Shown here in pieces: positions 10,521 through 24,673 of a stretch of 64,000 bases of DNA. A program made the position numbers and the translations under genes. This DNA comes from Panax quinquefolius (Eukaryota > Streptophyta > Magnoliopsida > Apiales > Araliaceae), in assembly GCA_020205615.1 (NCBI GenBank), contig CM035169.1, positions 20,300,945-20,364,944 on the forward strand, read 5' to 3'. Every line of letters starts with the position of its first letter. Position 1 is the stretch's first letter. The notes under the pieces were generated by a model that was not told the DNA's origin, made no database searches, and was given only the letters and a program-made list of their open reading frames with translations.

Positions 10521-11614
10521 ATGCATGCGATCTATCGCATGCGTGGTGATTTCTTTTGTTATTCCATTTTTTATTATACCCGGTTAGTTAAAACTTTGAC
10601 TTCTATACTCCATGAAATTAGTAGAATATCCTTGATATTTGCGTTTCATCCAAAGATCTTTTCATGGAAATATTCTTACGATCATTCTTGAATTTTACTC
10701 TACAAAAAAGCGAGATCGTGTTGATAATTTGGGACGTTAATAATTCCCGGATAAAATAATTCTTGAACTTGTTTTATTGAATTCTTATATCATTGTCATC
10801 ATCCTCATGTTTATATTATGTTGAAAGTCATACGTGGCTGTGAAGTGCATAGATGGACTTGGTATGATTATGACCGAAACTATTCGGTGTAATCATAACC
10901 GTAATGTTACAAATGATATGATAAAAATCCTCGATTGGTAGTAGTGCATTGATGGATGATTGTTGGCATGATCATGACCATTAATGAATACACAACTATT
11001 CTCGGCAGTAGTGCATGAATAATTGTGGTCGTGAAACTAAAGAATATCCTTGGCGTAGTAGTGCGGGGTGATTCAATGATGTGGAATATTTATTAAATTT
11101 GAGTCTCAAATTTATAATGATGATGAAAAACCTTTTAAATCATAAAAGATAGTAGATTTTATTTTCTACTTGACTCTTTTAATGGATCTTTGGTTCATTG
11201 TAGTTAAACTTGATGTTCATTATATTTTATCGGTTTAACATCTGCCAGAGGCTAATGATAATTTATTCGCATTATCTTAGTCATAATATTTCTTCTTGAG
11301 CTAGTTGAGCTCACCCTTTCTTTCCTTCGTTCTCTTCGTGAAATGAGAATATAAATTTGAAGCTAGTCTGGGAGCGGAGTAATGGTCCGGAGGATAGCAT
11401 TAGTAGTCCTCACTATTCGTGAAATAGTGTGATAATAATTGTAATGAGGACTCCTTTTGAGCTTGTATGATCTCTAGTAGACAATATTTGTATTCAAACT
11501 CACGCTTTATGTCGTATTGTATACGCACGTTATATTAGTAAGTTGTATTTAAATTACATACCATATCGACTACCCAAGATGGGTGATGTATAGCTAATTT
11601 TGGGGGCGCCACGG

Positions 11615-11627
11615 TTGGTATCGAGCT
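11615..11627 (+). other. Degenerate primer-binding site of element B
   Basis: TTGGTATCGAGCT matches the initiator Met-tRNA site except that one A is missing (CAGAG read as CGAG). The same one-base loss is seen in F and G and, in reverse, in D. Confidence 0.7.
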
Positions 11628-11799
11628 TAGGATATGATCCCCGCCAAGATGTGAGAATAGTACTAGGGGAGAGGCGGGAATACCTTCGCTAGTATGACCT
11701 ACCTAAGTTTATGTGCTATTTATTTTATTGGTCGGTCGTAATATAGGGATAATATGTTACATTTCAATTAACCTTTTGTTTTGTGGCGATGATTCGAAA

Positions 11800-12917
11800 A
11801 TGACATCCGAGAATGTTGAGAATAACAATGGAGCACAGGCGATTGTTGATTCACCACATATCAATAATCAGGATAATGTGCATCAGGAAGGCGACAATCC
11901 TCATGTAAACAACAACACTGACCAAATGATGAATGATCAAATGTTCAGAGGCTTTATGCAATTCATGCAACAATGAAAGCCGAGAGCGACTCACTCATCC
12001 AAAACGTGGGGTGAAAACACGGAAAACTCTCAAGCGGTCACCATTAAGCGATTCAAGGAGCTGGGACCACCGGAGTTTAAGGAGAGCCAAAACCACTTAC
12101 GGCGGAAGCATGTATAAAGATTACCAAGATATTTGATGTCTTGGGATGCTCCAGGAGCAAAAGGTTCTCTTCGCCTTTATGTTGCGGAGAAGCGGATTCT
12201 TGGTGGGAATCCAGAAAGCGTACTCAACTTCTTTGATCTTGAAGATATCTTGGGAGAAGTTCGGGGGAGTCATTCAACGACAAATACTTTCACGAGAGTT
12301 TTCGCCACATGAAGGAGGTGGAGTTTATCAAGTTGGAACAAAACAATATGATCGTGTCGCAATGATCGAGGCAAAATTTGCGGAGTTATCACGGTTTTGC
12401 GTCCCACTTGGTGGATAATGAAGAGAGAATGGCGTGAATGTTTTAAGAGGTTTGAAGCAGGAGATACGTCAACATCTTATTTCTCATAAAGCGTGTTTGT
12501 ATTCGGATGTTGTAAATAGGGCTCGATTAGTGGAGCGCGATAATGAGTCAACGCAACTAAAAGAGCGGTAAACAAAATTATAATACCAAATGAGAGTAGT
12601 CATCAAGCGGTGACAACAAGCGTGGAGGAATCAACAAGGCGATTTGGTAACCACTTCGGTGGTAATCGGGCCAAAACAATAAGAATGGACATTTCAAGAA
12701 AAGGAGATTCAACAATGATGGAAAGACGTCAAGACCAAAGACCCGTTGTTAAGGAATGAGAAAGACCACTATCATATGCTTCAAATGCGGAGGAGAGGGA
12801 CACATCGATCAAACTACGCCATGCCAGTCCAAAGCATGTTATAATTGTGGAAGAGAAGGTCACTTAGCTCGATTTTGTTCGCCATCAAGACAAATTCAAC
12901 TAGGATGGAGGCACCAA
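11800..12917 (+). pseudogene. Gag of element B, frameshifted
   Basis: Starts ATGACATCCGAGAATGTTGAG. Pieces in several frames show the Gag domain ([17 protein letters not shown]) and two zinc-knuckle segments near 12780-12880 (CGGEGH, CYNCGREGHLARFC). It is closely related to the gag of F at 58050 and more distantly to the gag of A. Coding sequence is lost at 12917, where the LTR of copia element C begins. Confidence 0.75.
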
Positions 12918-14787
12918 AGGCAGTAGTATGCACACAAGCGATCATGTTTGATGATAAAGCATATACTTTGTAACAATCTTATTCATTTATTAATAAAAAG
13001 TATTAATTTATTAAAGGCTTTTAATTATCTACATGATCTTTGTTTTATAATATGTGATAAACCCGTAGTTTTAAGCAATGCTTTTAGAATAATGATGATG
13101 ATCATTCTAATGAGATCTAAATTCTTAGAAAGCTTAAAACTAAAATAGTTCCCAATCGTTGGATTACTAAATTGGGGATTAGTGAATCCAGGATAGATTG
13201 GTACATCGTTGCTTGCTTTCGTTGGATGAGGATGATTGATTGATCTCATGATCATTTGTGTGGAACACTAAAAGCAAGTATGTAGGTGCTTATTAGAGAA
13301 TAAGTTCCTTTGAGCATTGGCTCGCTAAGGAATACCTAATGGAGTTTTATTTGCTGTCGATAGGAATTCTGTAGTGATAGTAGTCAAGTAATCCTTGGAC
13401 TTGAGATCATCATAGTATCTTGTGTATGATGAGTTATACTTTGACTTATTCCTTAAGACCCTTAGGGTATATCAAAGGTATGCTTGGGTATAATAAGTTA
13501 TACATGGAGATAATGTATGATCGATAAAGAATCTACCACTACTAATAAAAAGAGAAATGTCTATGTGATTCGATAAATGACAACCCGGTAGTCCTTGGCA
13601 AGCGAGAATGAAATTAGAAAGGAGTTTCTAATTTGCATTATTTGGAGTTGTGCATTTAAGGATCGAAATACATATAATTAAATAAAATAAGACTTGTGGT
13701 AATTCCATATCTTATATTTAATTGGGACATTGTATGGTGGAAGGATTGAATTATCGGTAACTATTTACTCGAAAGGTTCTTTTATGATTAATGTTGAAAT
13801 CTATATTATACGGAAAGTCGTTGATCATTAGGGAGGCTTATCCTATTGTAGAATAAATATTATTTATTTAAATAAATTAATTGTTTAATTTATTTATTTA
13901 AATAAGATTAAATTATTCTAATTGATTTATTCACAATAGGTTTAATATGGAGAACCTAAAGGGTCACACCATAAAAGGAAGAATAATTATTTAAGAAGTT
14001 AATGGCATAATCGTAATAATATGTTAAGTATATTTAATTTAATCTATGGTGATAGAATAAATTAAATAGCTTAATATTATTATTTAATATTTTAGAAATA
14101 TTAAATATAAATTAATAAGAGAGAGTCTTATTAATATTATTACAATTATTATTATTTTAATTTCTAAAAGAGTTTAGGAATTAATTTAATATAAGTACTC
14201 TCATTTATTCTAATTGGATTAGGAAGGAAAATTAGTTAAAGGAGTTTAATTAATTATCCTAATAAGATTAGGGAGCTTAATTAATTAAAAGAATTTAATT
14301 AATTAAATAAAACCCAATTTCTTAATTGTTAAGGTGGGTTGCCCACATCATAAATAAGAGAGTCTTATTATGGGGTGGTATGGGTTGTTGATTTTTCAAC
14401 ATACGACGTAATAATTCGATTTGTTGGGGAGTATGCCTTTTACATAGAGATAGAAAAACTAGGGTTTAGCCAATACACCCCTTCTTCTTGAATTTTCTTC
14501 TTCCTTGGTGGATCACCTCAGAGAGGCCAAACATTTGGGTGGCTAACGTTGATCGAAAGGAAGGAACCAAACCGGTGGATTGAGTTGAGCGAAAGGATTT
14601 GGAGGTGAACTTGTACACGAGGAAGCTCGATCTTGAGGGTATGATTTTATTCTTTATCTTTTCGTTTAATTAATAATTATGCGTAAAGGGTGATCGGGTA
14701 TATGGTTTGTAAAATTTTTTAAACTACGATTTTTTACGTTTAGCTTTTTTTTTATTGATTTGATTGCGTTTATGAATATTACAAACC
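12918..14787 (+). repeat. 5' LTR of copia element C
   Basis: Begins close to AGTAGTATGCACAC and ends GAATATTACAAACCT. It matches 20449-22310 over its full length. The exact first bases are uncertain because they differ from the 3' copy (GGC against TGAA). The short frames inside it recur in the other copy and match no known family. Confidence 0.85.
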
Positions 14788-14792
14788 TAACG

Positions 14793-14807
14793 GTGGCATC
14801 GAGAGCC
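14793..14807 (+). other. PBS-like site of element C
   Basis: GGTGGCATCGAGAGC lies just after the 5' LTR and resembles an initiator Met-tRNA site (TGGTATCAGAGC) with changes around CAG. Confidence 0.5.
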
Positions 14808-14894
14808 AAACCTTTATACGAATTATTAATTGTTTTAATTTGATATGTATATTGATATGTGTTTAGAACAATTTAATTGGGCATAATTTTATTG

Positions 14895-15292
<398 letters not shown>

Positions 15293-15299
15293 TATTTTA

Positions 15300-16200
15300 T
15301 ATATATATATAAGTTTATTTTAATATTAAAATATATAGTTTTATTATAATTTTAATAATTTTATAATTAAAATAAAAGGTTTATTTTAATTTTAAATAAA
15401 GGTTTATTTTAATATTAAAAATAAAAAGATTTATTTTAATTTTAAAATTAAATTTCATCTAACTAATTAGAGTTGGAATTGGATTCCATGATAACTAATT
15501 GGAGTTGAAATTGGATTGATTTTCCTTAAATAAAGGAGTTTATTTAGATATGAAATAAGATTTCATATTATTAAAATAAAAGAGTTTATTTGTGAATAGG
15601 AAAGTAAAATCATTTTCCTTAAATAAAGGAGTTTATTTAGATATGAAATAAGATTTCATATTATTCAAAATAAAAGAGTTTATTTGTGAATAGGAAAAGA
15701 GAATCTAATTTCCTTAAATAAAGGAGTTTATTTAAATATGAAATAAGATTTCATATTATTCAAAATAAAGAGTTTATTTGTGAATAGGAAAAAAAATCAG
15801 TGTTTCCTTTAATAAATTTTTTTTTTTACATGGAATTGGATTCCATAATTATTAAAATAAAGGAGTTTATTTTAATTAAAATAAAAGAATTTATTTTATT
15901 AAAAATTGGTTTTTTTAATAAAAGATTTTTTTTACATGGAATTGGATTCCATAATTAATTAAAATAAAAGAGTTTATTTTAATTAAAGATTTTTTTTTAT
16001 TATATGGAATTGGATTCCATAATTAATTAAAATAAAGGAGTTTATTTTGATTAAAATTTTGATTAAAATAAAATAGTTTATTTTATTCAAAATTGGATAA
16101 ATTAAAATAAAATAGTTTTATTTTGATTTAAATTTGGATTAAAATAAAGGAGTTTATTTTGATTCAAAAATAGATTTTATCTTAACTAAATTTGCCCATT
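15300..16200 (+). repeat. Tandem repeats in the element C leader
   Basis: Two related arrays. One, at about 15520-15800, has three units of roughly 90 bp built on TTCCTTAAATAAAGGAGTTT and a TTTGTGAATAGGAAA tail. The other, at about 15815-16050, has several units built on TACATGGAATTGGATTCCAT, a palindrome-bearing block, followed by AAAATAAAGGAGTTTATTTT. The region has no coding potential. Confidence 0.8.
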
Positions 16201-16599
16201 AAATGATATCGATATATATATTAAATGTTTATTATTCATGAGATGAATGTTATTTATTGATGCGTATATGGTGATGTGTATGATAATAAATGGGATTGAT
16301 TATGAATTTATTGACGATATGATTGGATTTTATTTTAGTTGGATGCATGAATGTATGGGTTTTATTAAATGGGAATTACTGCGTACCTCGTCTTCTCTAA
16401 TTTTTCTTAATGTAAATTCTATCTCTCTCTATATGTACTTCCCCTTGGCTTTGATCGAGGTTTCTATTTATTTTAAATAGTTTTGTAATAGGAATAGTTA
16501 GAATTAATTTTGAAAAATTGGAGATCAAAAACGAGGAGGCGCTTGAAGACAGTTTGTAATGGAGCAGGGTTTAAATGTAATAGTTATATTTAAATATTA

Positions 16600-17480
16600 T
16601 TTCTTGCACCCCTAGGGTTTGACCTTTTGGTTCACTTGGTGGCTCTAGTGAGACGAACTAGAAATAAAGTCCATAATCAATCAAGGGTAGAATATAGTAT
16701 TCTATATGTGCATGCTTATATATATATATATTATATATTATGCAAACATGCTTGGCATGTTCATTAATATATGGCGTATTTTATATATATATATAAATGC
16801 GCTTCATGAAGATGAGACAAATTAATAACAAACCCTCTCGATTTTTTATATTAAGTCTAAGCGTTCAAAGATATTTGGAATATCGAGCATTAAGCCTTCT
16901 AGCATGATAAAATTAATAGAGTATTAAATATTTAATATGAGTTTGTTGTGTCACCACAAAGGCAAGTATTAAGTATTTAAGATGTTAATTTATCACATTT
17001 GATGCTTATAAAGAAAATTGAACAATATTGTTTTGTTTGTGTCACCACAAGGATGATATTTTTCTTTTTTTTGAATATATGGAGTGCTAGGTGGACTTAA
17101 CTTGGATAATTTTGATTCGGATGTGCCACCACTTGATCAAAATAATCTAAGAGGCAAAAAAAGGAGTTGCATAGTTGATGTAATTGACAAAAGTTGTCTA
17201 CCTATTTATTTATATATAGTTTGTTGTGTCACCACAAGGCTATATACATTTGAAATGGGATCCTTATTCTCACTAGCAAATCTTTAATTAGATTTTCTTA
17301 GAGAACTATATAAGTGAGGTAATATAGTTTGAAGAAAATAGTGGGAGATACCAATTTAAAACAAGACCTAATTTATTTTGGTAATTAATAAAAGAATGTA
17401 TGTTAAAATGTTGTTAATTACAAATTCATTTCTGAGAATTTTACAATGTCTAAAATTACTATCAACTGCGAAGCATATTA
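16600..17480 (+). other. Non-coding leader of element C with GTGTCACCACAA repeats
   Basis: Between the AT-rich arrays and the gag remnant. The block TTTGTTGTGTCACCACAA recurs at about 16943, 17033 (one base changed) and 17219, spaced 90-190 bp apart. The open frame at 17084-17287 spans one of the copies and matches no family I know. Function unknown. Confidence 0.55.
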
Positions 17481-20437
17481 GATGCTAAATTAATCGGGCC
17501 AAGAATTAAGCGGATTGGTTAAGGAATTTGAGAATAGTTCTCATTTGAAAAGCTATCTTATGTCATAATCGCCTATATCACTATGATGGTTGCAGAACAA
17601 TGCCTCGAGGAAGATTGCTACTTTTAGAAAGTGGCGAGAGATGATGCTGATTGGCTCGATGCATCATGCTCGCATCCATGAGTACTTGAGCTTGACGTCG
17701 TCGGCATGAAACTATGGATGCTCTACTATATTCTGCACATCAAGTAGTTGATGGTGAGGAAAATGGGGTGATAGATATCGGATATCTAAGGAGCTCTTAG
17801 ATCTAGAATGGCCGATGGCACTATAAATCTGAGACAAAAAGTTCTTAACATAATCAATTTGATTGATCGATTAGGACATTTGGTTTTGTCATGGATGGAG
17901 AGTTGAGCGAGATTTGATCTTGCACTCACTCCGGACTCCTTTCACAATTGTTGTGAATTTTTCATATGAACAAGCTAGATATCGACCTATTTGATTTGCT
18001 TAACATGTTGAAAAATGTTGAGAGTCACTTTCGACCAAGAAAGACCAAGTCTTCTTGGTAGGGGCCAAAGGATCTTACGAAAAGAAGAGCGATTCAAAAG
18101 AAGGTAAATAGAAAGGCATAAACAAAGGATAATAAGAACAAAAGCGATACGGATAGCAAAGGTTTGCTTCCTTTGCAATAAGCACTTTGGACCTTTGGAA
18201 AGAAAGCTGCGAGAAGCATCTTGCGAGAGGCTAACAAAGAAGCTTAGTGAAGTTTCGGTTACAAATCTGATTTTGTTCATGATTGAAATAAATTTTTCTT
18301 TAAGTCGAGGTTCTACTTGGGTATTGGATCTGACTTTGGTTATCATAAATATAGATTTATGAAAGGACCAAGCGAAGTAGAAAGCTAAACAAATATAAAG
18401 TAATAATATGTGTGGGAAATGAAGAAAAAGGTTCTTTGCATTAGCTATAGAAACTTATAGTTTTAGCAATACTACGGGCAAATCTATTAAGTCGATAAGT
18501 TGTTATTGTATTCGAGGTTCTTGTTAAAAATATTATTTCCATTTTATTGTTGGATGATGAAATCTTTGGTATTATAATTAAGAACAATTGTTGTTATTTA
18601 TAATAATAATGTTTTGTATAAATGGAATATTACTTAATAATTTTGTATACTTGACTTACGTGAAAATAATTTTGCATATTGAACAAATTAGTATAAGAAA
18701 AGGAGATGATCATTGAAAGAGTTGAATGTATGTATTTGTTGAAATACAAGTGTGAATTATTTGAAAGGTTCAAAGAATTGAAGAAAGTGAAACAAATTGG
18801 CAAGTATTAAGATTCTTTGATTAGATCGAGGAATAAATACTTGTCTGATAAGTTTCTAGATCATCTCAAATGGTTTTTTCTCATAATGGACACATCGATG
18901 TGATAATTGATTGATGTATCTGAATGAAAAATCGTACCTTGTTGGACATAGTGCGGTCCATAATGATTTTCTGAACATTCCGGTATCTTACAGGATAATG
19001 TCTAGAAATGGCTGCATATCTACGAAAATGGTAACCTCAAAATCCAGCCCCAAGACTCCATAAAAGTTATGGGCGGGGAGGATTCTAATCTTAAGTATGT
19101 TAAGATAAAGGGTTGTCGACTTATGTGAAAAGGTTTCAAAAAAGGATAAGCTTGGGACAAGATTTGACATGTCTGATTTGTGGGACATCTAAAAGTAAGT
19201 TTAGGGTATATGTTCTATAATTCTACTTAGCAAAAGGTGTTTATTGCGAAACACGGCGCCTACAAGATAAAGGTGTTTATCATTGAAGGGGCTAGTGGGA
19301 GGATAATAGATCTTGAAGAGTTCAAGAACCACAAAAACTTATAAGTCGAATAAGAGGAACACTATAGATAGACCTATTGTACCCTGGCAAGAATCGTAAA
19401 TGCGGAATAGTACAAGAAGATACCTAGGAGGTATGGATTCATCATGGATGATGATGATGAGGTACACATCATAGAAGATGATGATCGAGTTACATTCGAT
19501 GAGGTAAGAGTTTAGTAGTGTGTACAAAAGGGTCGATGGGGGCGTCGTGACGTGAATTTCTAATATTATATGTTGATATCTACGGATGAGGAATGACATA
19601 CCAATGCTCTGATCGGTAAAGATAAAGTTGTCTAAACATTCCTCCATGAATGATTTGGGAAGAGTATCTTAATTGGGGATATAAATCTATATAGATAGAT
19701 TTAAGAGGATGCTCGACTTAAGATAGAGAGCGTATATTCATTTGATGCTAAAGTCGTTTAGCATGGCAAACTCAAGAGATGTCTCATGTTGATGAGCTAT
19801 GGGTGTATCTCTCTTAATAGTCCCCATAGACTCAAAAGAGAGGTCGCATGAGTGACAATCATGTATGCTGATGAAATATACGAGACACGATGTTGATCGG
19901 TCGTAATATGGAGAAGTTCACTATGAGTCGGTGAAAAACATCTTAAAGTTCTTACTTAGGCACTAAGGATGTGATCATATTCATGGTGGGTGCGAATTAA
20001 AACTAGAGGGCTTTACGGACTCAAGTTTTTGAGAGACAGAGACCAAGACGACGAGAAAAATCCACTTTAAGGTAAAAAGCGTTATCTTGAGCAGTGGTGC
20101 GAGTGAATTGGAAAGGTTCCAAGCAATGACAAAAGAGTTCTTTGGTTTAGTGATAAAGACAAAGTATATAGCTATAAATGAAGGCTATGAGTTGATTGTT
20201 TGGATTAAAAGTTCATTCTGAGAACTAGGAATAGTTCTAAGTCTCATCTTGGATCTAAACATGTGTTGTGGCACTTTCATTTGATTATTAGAATCATTGA
20301 AAGATGGGAAATCACTATAGAGATAGTGGACTCTCATGAACAACATTACATATCCATTAACTAAAGCTTATCCAACGGCGGGATAATCGTCACTTAGAGA
20401 AGAAGAGTATAAGATACCATGCGATTGGCTTTAGTGC
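17480..20437 (+). pseudogene. Broken copia gag-pol of element C
   Basis: No long open frame survives, but copia blocks can be read by switching frames. Gag: a KLxGPN..W..NLRIVL-like start at about 17490, then MADGTNLRQKVLN and LIDRLGHL.FVMDGEL at about 17811-17910, then HSLPDSFTQFVVNF at about 17925. A Cys-rich zinc-knuckle remnant lies near 18160. A protease remnant, STWVLDSDFGYH, is at about 18313. An RT-end block (KSF.MANS) is near 19750 and RNase H blocks (YEAVKNILKYL, LIHGGCELKLEGFTDSSF, KYIAINE) at 19915-20200. A C-terminal HFHLIIRIIERWEI block is at about 20275. Integrase between 18400 and 19300 is hardly recognisable. Confidence 0.7.
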
Positions 20438-20448
20438 AAGTGGGAGAT
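20438..20448 (+). other. Polypurine tract of element C
   Basis: AAGTGGGAGAT ends directly at the 3' LTR. GTGGGAGATTG is typical of plant copia elements, and it fixes the LTR start at TGAAAG (20449). Confidence 0.75.
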
Positions 20449-22310
20449 TGAAAGTAGTATGCACACAACCCGATCATGTTTGATGATAAAGCATATACTT
20501 TGTAACAATCTTATTCATTTATTAATAAAAAGTATTAATTTATTAAAGGCTTTTAATTATCTACGTGATCTTTGTTTTATAATATGTGATAAACCCGTAG
20601 TTTTAAGCAATGCTTTTAGAATAATGATGATGATCATTCTAATGAGATCTAAATTCTTAGAAAGCTTAAAACTAAAATAGTTCCCAATCGTTGGATTACT
20701 AAATTGGGGATTAGTGAATCAGGATAGATTGGTACATCGTTAACTTGCTTTCGTTGGATGAGGATGATTGATCTCATGATCATTTGTGTGGAACACTAAA
20801 AGCAAGTATGTAGGTGCTTATTAGAGAATAAGTTCCTTTGAGCATTGGCTCGCTAAGGAATACCTAATGGAGTTTTATTTGCTGTCGATAGGAATTCTGT
20901 AGTGATAGTAGTCAAGTAATCCTTGGACTTGAGATCATCATAGTATCTTGTGTATGATGAGTTATACTTTGACTTATTCCTTAAGACCCTTAGGGTATAT
21001 CAAAGGGTATGCTTGGGTATAATAAGTTATACATGGAGATAATGTATGATCGATAAAGAATCTACCACTTCTAATAAAAAAGAGAAATGTCTATGTGATT
21101 CGATAAATGACAACCCGGTAGTCCTTGGCAGGCGAGAATGAAATTAGAAAGGAGTTTCTAATTTGCATTATTTGAGTTGTGCATTTAAGGATCGAAATAC
21201 ATATAATTAAATAAAATAAGACTTGTGGTAATTCCATATCTTATATTTAATTGGGACATTGTATGGTGGAAGGATTGAATTATGCGGTAACTATTTACTC
21301 GAAAGGTTCTTTTATGATTAATGTTGAAATCTATATTATACGGAAAGTCGTTGATCATTTAGGGAGGCTTATCCTATTGTAGAATAAATATTATTTATTT
21401 AAATAAATTAATTGTTTAATTTATTTATTTAAATAAGATTAGAATTATTCTAATTGATTTATTCACAATAGGTTTAATATGGAGAACCTAAAAGGTCACA
21501 CCATAAAAGGAAGAATAATTATTTAAGAAGTTAATGGCATAATCGTAATAATATGTTAAGTATATTTAATTTAATCTATGGTGATAGAATAAATTAAATA
21601 GCTTAATATTATTATTTAATATTTTAGAAATATTAAATATAAATTAATAAGAGAGTCTTATTAATATTATTACAATTATTATTATTTTAATTTCTAAAAG
21701 AGTTTAGGAATTAATTTAATATAAAGTACTCTCATTTATTCTAATTGGATTAGGAAGGAAAATTAGTTAAAGGAGTTTAATTAATTATCCTAATAAGATT
21801 AGGGAGCTTAATTAATTAAAAGAATTTAATTAATTAAATAAAACCCAATTCCTTAATTGTTAAGGTGGGTTGCCCACATCTATAAATAAGAGGAGTCTTA
21901 TTATGGGTGGTATGGGTTGTTGACTTTTAACAACATACGTAATAATTCAAGATTGTTGGGAGTACCTTTTACATAGAGATAGAAAAACTAGGGTTTAGTG
22001 ATACCCTTCTTCTTGAATTTTCTTCTTCCTTGGTGGATCACCTCAGAGAGGCCAAACATTTGGGTGGCTAGCGTTGATCGAAGGAAGGAACCAAACCGGT
22101 GGATTCAAGTTGAGCGAAAAGGTTTGGAGGTGAACTTGTACACGAGGAAGCTCGATCTTGAGGGTATGATTTTATTCTTTATCTTTTCGTTTAATTAATA
22201 ATTATGCATAAAGGGTGATCGGGTATATGGTTTGTAAATTTTTTAAACTACGATTTTTACGCTTAGCACTTTTTATGCAATTTGATTGCGTTTATGAATA
22301 TTACAAACCT
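20449..22310 (+). repeat. 3' LTR of copia element C
   Basis: About 1862 bp, starting TGAAAGTAGTATGCACAC and ending GAATATTACAAACCT, directly followed by gypsy RT sequence. Differences from the 5' LTR are few and mostly 1-3 bases (for example ATCCAGGA against ATCAGGA). Confidence 0.85.
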
Positions 22311-24673
22311 TATTCAAAAGCGTGAAGATCATGAAAGCAACACTTGAGGGTGACACTCCAAAAGCTTCGTGAATATAAGCTTTATGCCAAGTTGAAGAAA
22401 TGTGAGTTACGGCTTGAAGAAGTGGCATTCCTTGGGCACGTGGTATCAAGTCATGGAATATCTGTTGACCCAAAGAAAGATTGAAGCTATTCAAAGTTGG
22501 GAACAACCTAAATCGATGATAGAAATCACGTAGCTTTCTCGGTTTAAATTTGGTTATTATCGGAGATTCGTGGAAGGATTTTCTCGAATCGCTACTCCAT
22601 TGACTTCGGTGACTCGGAAAGATACAAAGTTCGGTTGGAAGCGAAGAATGTGAGAGGAGTTTTCAAGAACTCAAGAGGAGACTTATTTATTTTGTTACGA
22701 CAATACCATCGGCTCGGAGGATTTGTCATCTCTGATGATGCTTTAGGCAAAAGGATTGGGATGTGTTCTCATGCAACATGGAAAAGTTATAGCCTATGCC
22801 TCATGACAACTCAAAGAATATGAGAGGAATTATCCTACTCATGATCTAGAGTTGGCATTTGTTAATCTTTTGCACTTAAAATTTGGAGGCATTACTTGTA
22901 TGGGAGAAAGTGGAGATCTTTACGGATCATAAAAGCCTCAAATATTTCTTCACTCAAAAGGAACTCAACATGTGACAACGACGTTGGCTTGAACTATTGA
23001 AAGATTATGATCATACCATCCAATACCATCACGGAAAAGCGAGCGTGGTGGTGACGCGCATTGAGTAGAAAATCATATACGCAATCACGAGTGCGATATT
23101 GTCGTATGAGCCCATTTTGTGTGACTTGCAAAGGATGGAGATAGAGTTAAAGACTCAGGGGACGCGTGTGATGATAGCGAGTATACTGAGTAGAACCAGA
23201 CTTTAATCGATAAAGTTAAAGCTGCTCAAGCTACGGACACGGGGCGATGCGTATGAGGAAGAAAGTGCAAGAAGGTGCTATGCCGGAAGCAAGAATCGAT
23301 GAAGAAGGAATACTTGAGTCAACTCCGGACTTTGTGTTCTAACGACCACGATTTAAAGTATAATATCATGATGGGGCGCACAACACACCATTTGCAATCC
23401 ATCTTGGAGTACCAAAATGTATCATGATATTAAGTCATACATTTTGGTGGAGCAATATGAAGAGAGAGATAATATTTGTTTATCTCAAGGTGTCTAACTT
23501 GTCAGCGAGTTAAAGCGGAGCATCAAGTACCAAAAGGTCCATTGCAACCACTTGAAATTCCGAGAATGGAAGTAGGAGCACATTACCATGGATTTCGTTC
23601 TGGGTCTTCCTAAGGTTTCTCAAGGCGTTGATGCGATTTGGGTCATTGTTGATAGATTGACCAAGTCTGCTCATTTCTTACAAATCACGAGAACTTATAC
23701 ACTTGAGCGTCTTGCTCAGTATGTACCTAAGCGAGATTGTAAAGGCGCATGGTATGCGGTATCCATAGTTTACGATTGAGACCCAAGATTCACTTCACGA
23801 TTTTGGGTTAGTTTGCAAAAAGCTATGAGCGCAGACTTACGATTTAGCTTCGGCATATCATCCTCGAGACGGACCGGACGATCGGAGAGGACTATTCAAA
23901 CTCTTGAAGATCTATTAAGACTACTGTGTCCTTGATTTCAAGGGGAGTTGGGACAAGTTCTTACCATTGGTGGAGTTTTCTACAACAATAGTTATCAAGC
24001 AAGTATTGGCATGGCTCCATTGAGCGTTGTATGGAAGAAAGTGTCGTTCTCCGGTATCTTTGGGATGAGGTGGGTGAAGCAAGCGTTGTTGGGGCCGGGA
24101 GTTGATGCGTATGACTACGGAAAAGATTCAAACGATCGACAAGCGTATAAAAACCTCACAAAATCGACAAAAGAGTTATCTTGATCTTCATCGAAAGGGC
24201 GTGGAATTCGATATAGGAGATCGTGTGTTGTTAAGAGTTGCTCCATGGAAAGGAGTTACAAGATTTGGAAAGAGAGGAAAACTCAATCCTCGATTCATCG
24301 GTCCATTTTAATCCTCGATCGAGTAGGGCGTGGCCTATAGACTCGCTTCTACCGCCAAATATGTCTCGTGTTCATAACGTTTTTCACATATCCATGTTAC
24401 GTAAATATGTGAAAGACCGAACCATATTATTGAGTTAAACCGGACGAAATAGCGGAAGATTTGGCGTATGAAGAGGTTCTGTTCAAATTTTGGATAAGAA
24501 GGAACATATTCTACGCTCGAGGTTATACCTCAAGTCAAAGTTTTGTGGAGGAACCACGATGTTGAGAAATGACTTGGGAGTTAGAATCTGAAATGAAATC
24601 AAGGTATCCTTACCTCTTCGATACCAGTCGTACCCTACTAATTTCGAGGGCGAAATTTCATAAGAAGGGAGGT
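22311..24673 (+). pseudogene. Pol 3' portion of element B (RT end, RNase H, integrase, chromodomain)
   Basis: Starts inside RT just after the catalytic block (SKREDHES-like, then [10 protein letters not shown] at about 22420 and [15 protein letters not shown] at about 22565). RNase H follows at about 22620-23060, with [11 protein letters not shown] near 22940. The integrase zinc-binding part lies near 23370-23510 and the integrase core at about 23580-23900 ([20 protein letters not shown] in an open stretch from 23588). The integrase C-terminus (GDRVLLRVAPWKGVTRFGKR) is at about 24210-24275. A chromodomain-like end (KVLWRNHDVEEMTWELE) is at about 24535-24590. Several frameshifts and stops make it non-functional. 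A polypurine tract (AAGAAGGGAGGT, 24662-24673) closes it. Confidence 0.8.

Larger units (their letters stand above)
9019..11612 (+). repeat. 5' LTR of element B
   Basis: About 2594 bp, ending TTTTGGGGGCGCCAC just before the primer-binding site. It aligns along its length with the LTR at 55180-57865. It holds a TATA-like box and three different tandem arrays, annotated separately. Its last third keeps distant versions of the stem-forming repeats of LTR A (for example around 10940-11070). Confidence 0.85.

Noticed and set aside
10215..10691. 158-codon frame rich in Cys, Trp and Tyr
   Set aside because: It spans the 60-bp leader array of LTR B; the equivalent region of F does not keep the frame.
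12948..13148. 66-codon frame also present at 20459-20680
   Set aside because: Both copies are in the LTRs of copia C and have no family match.
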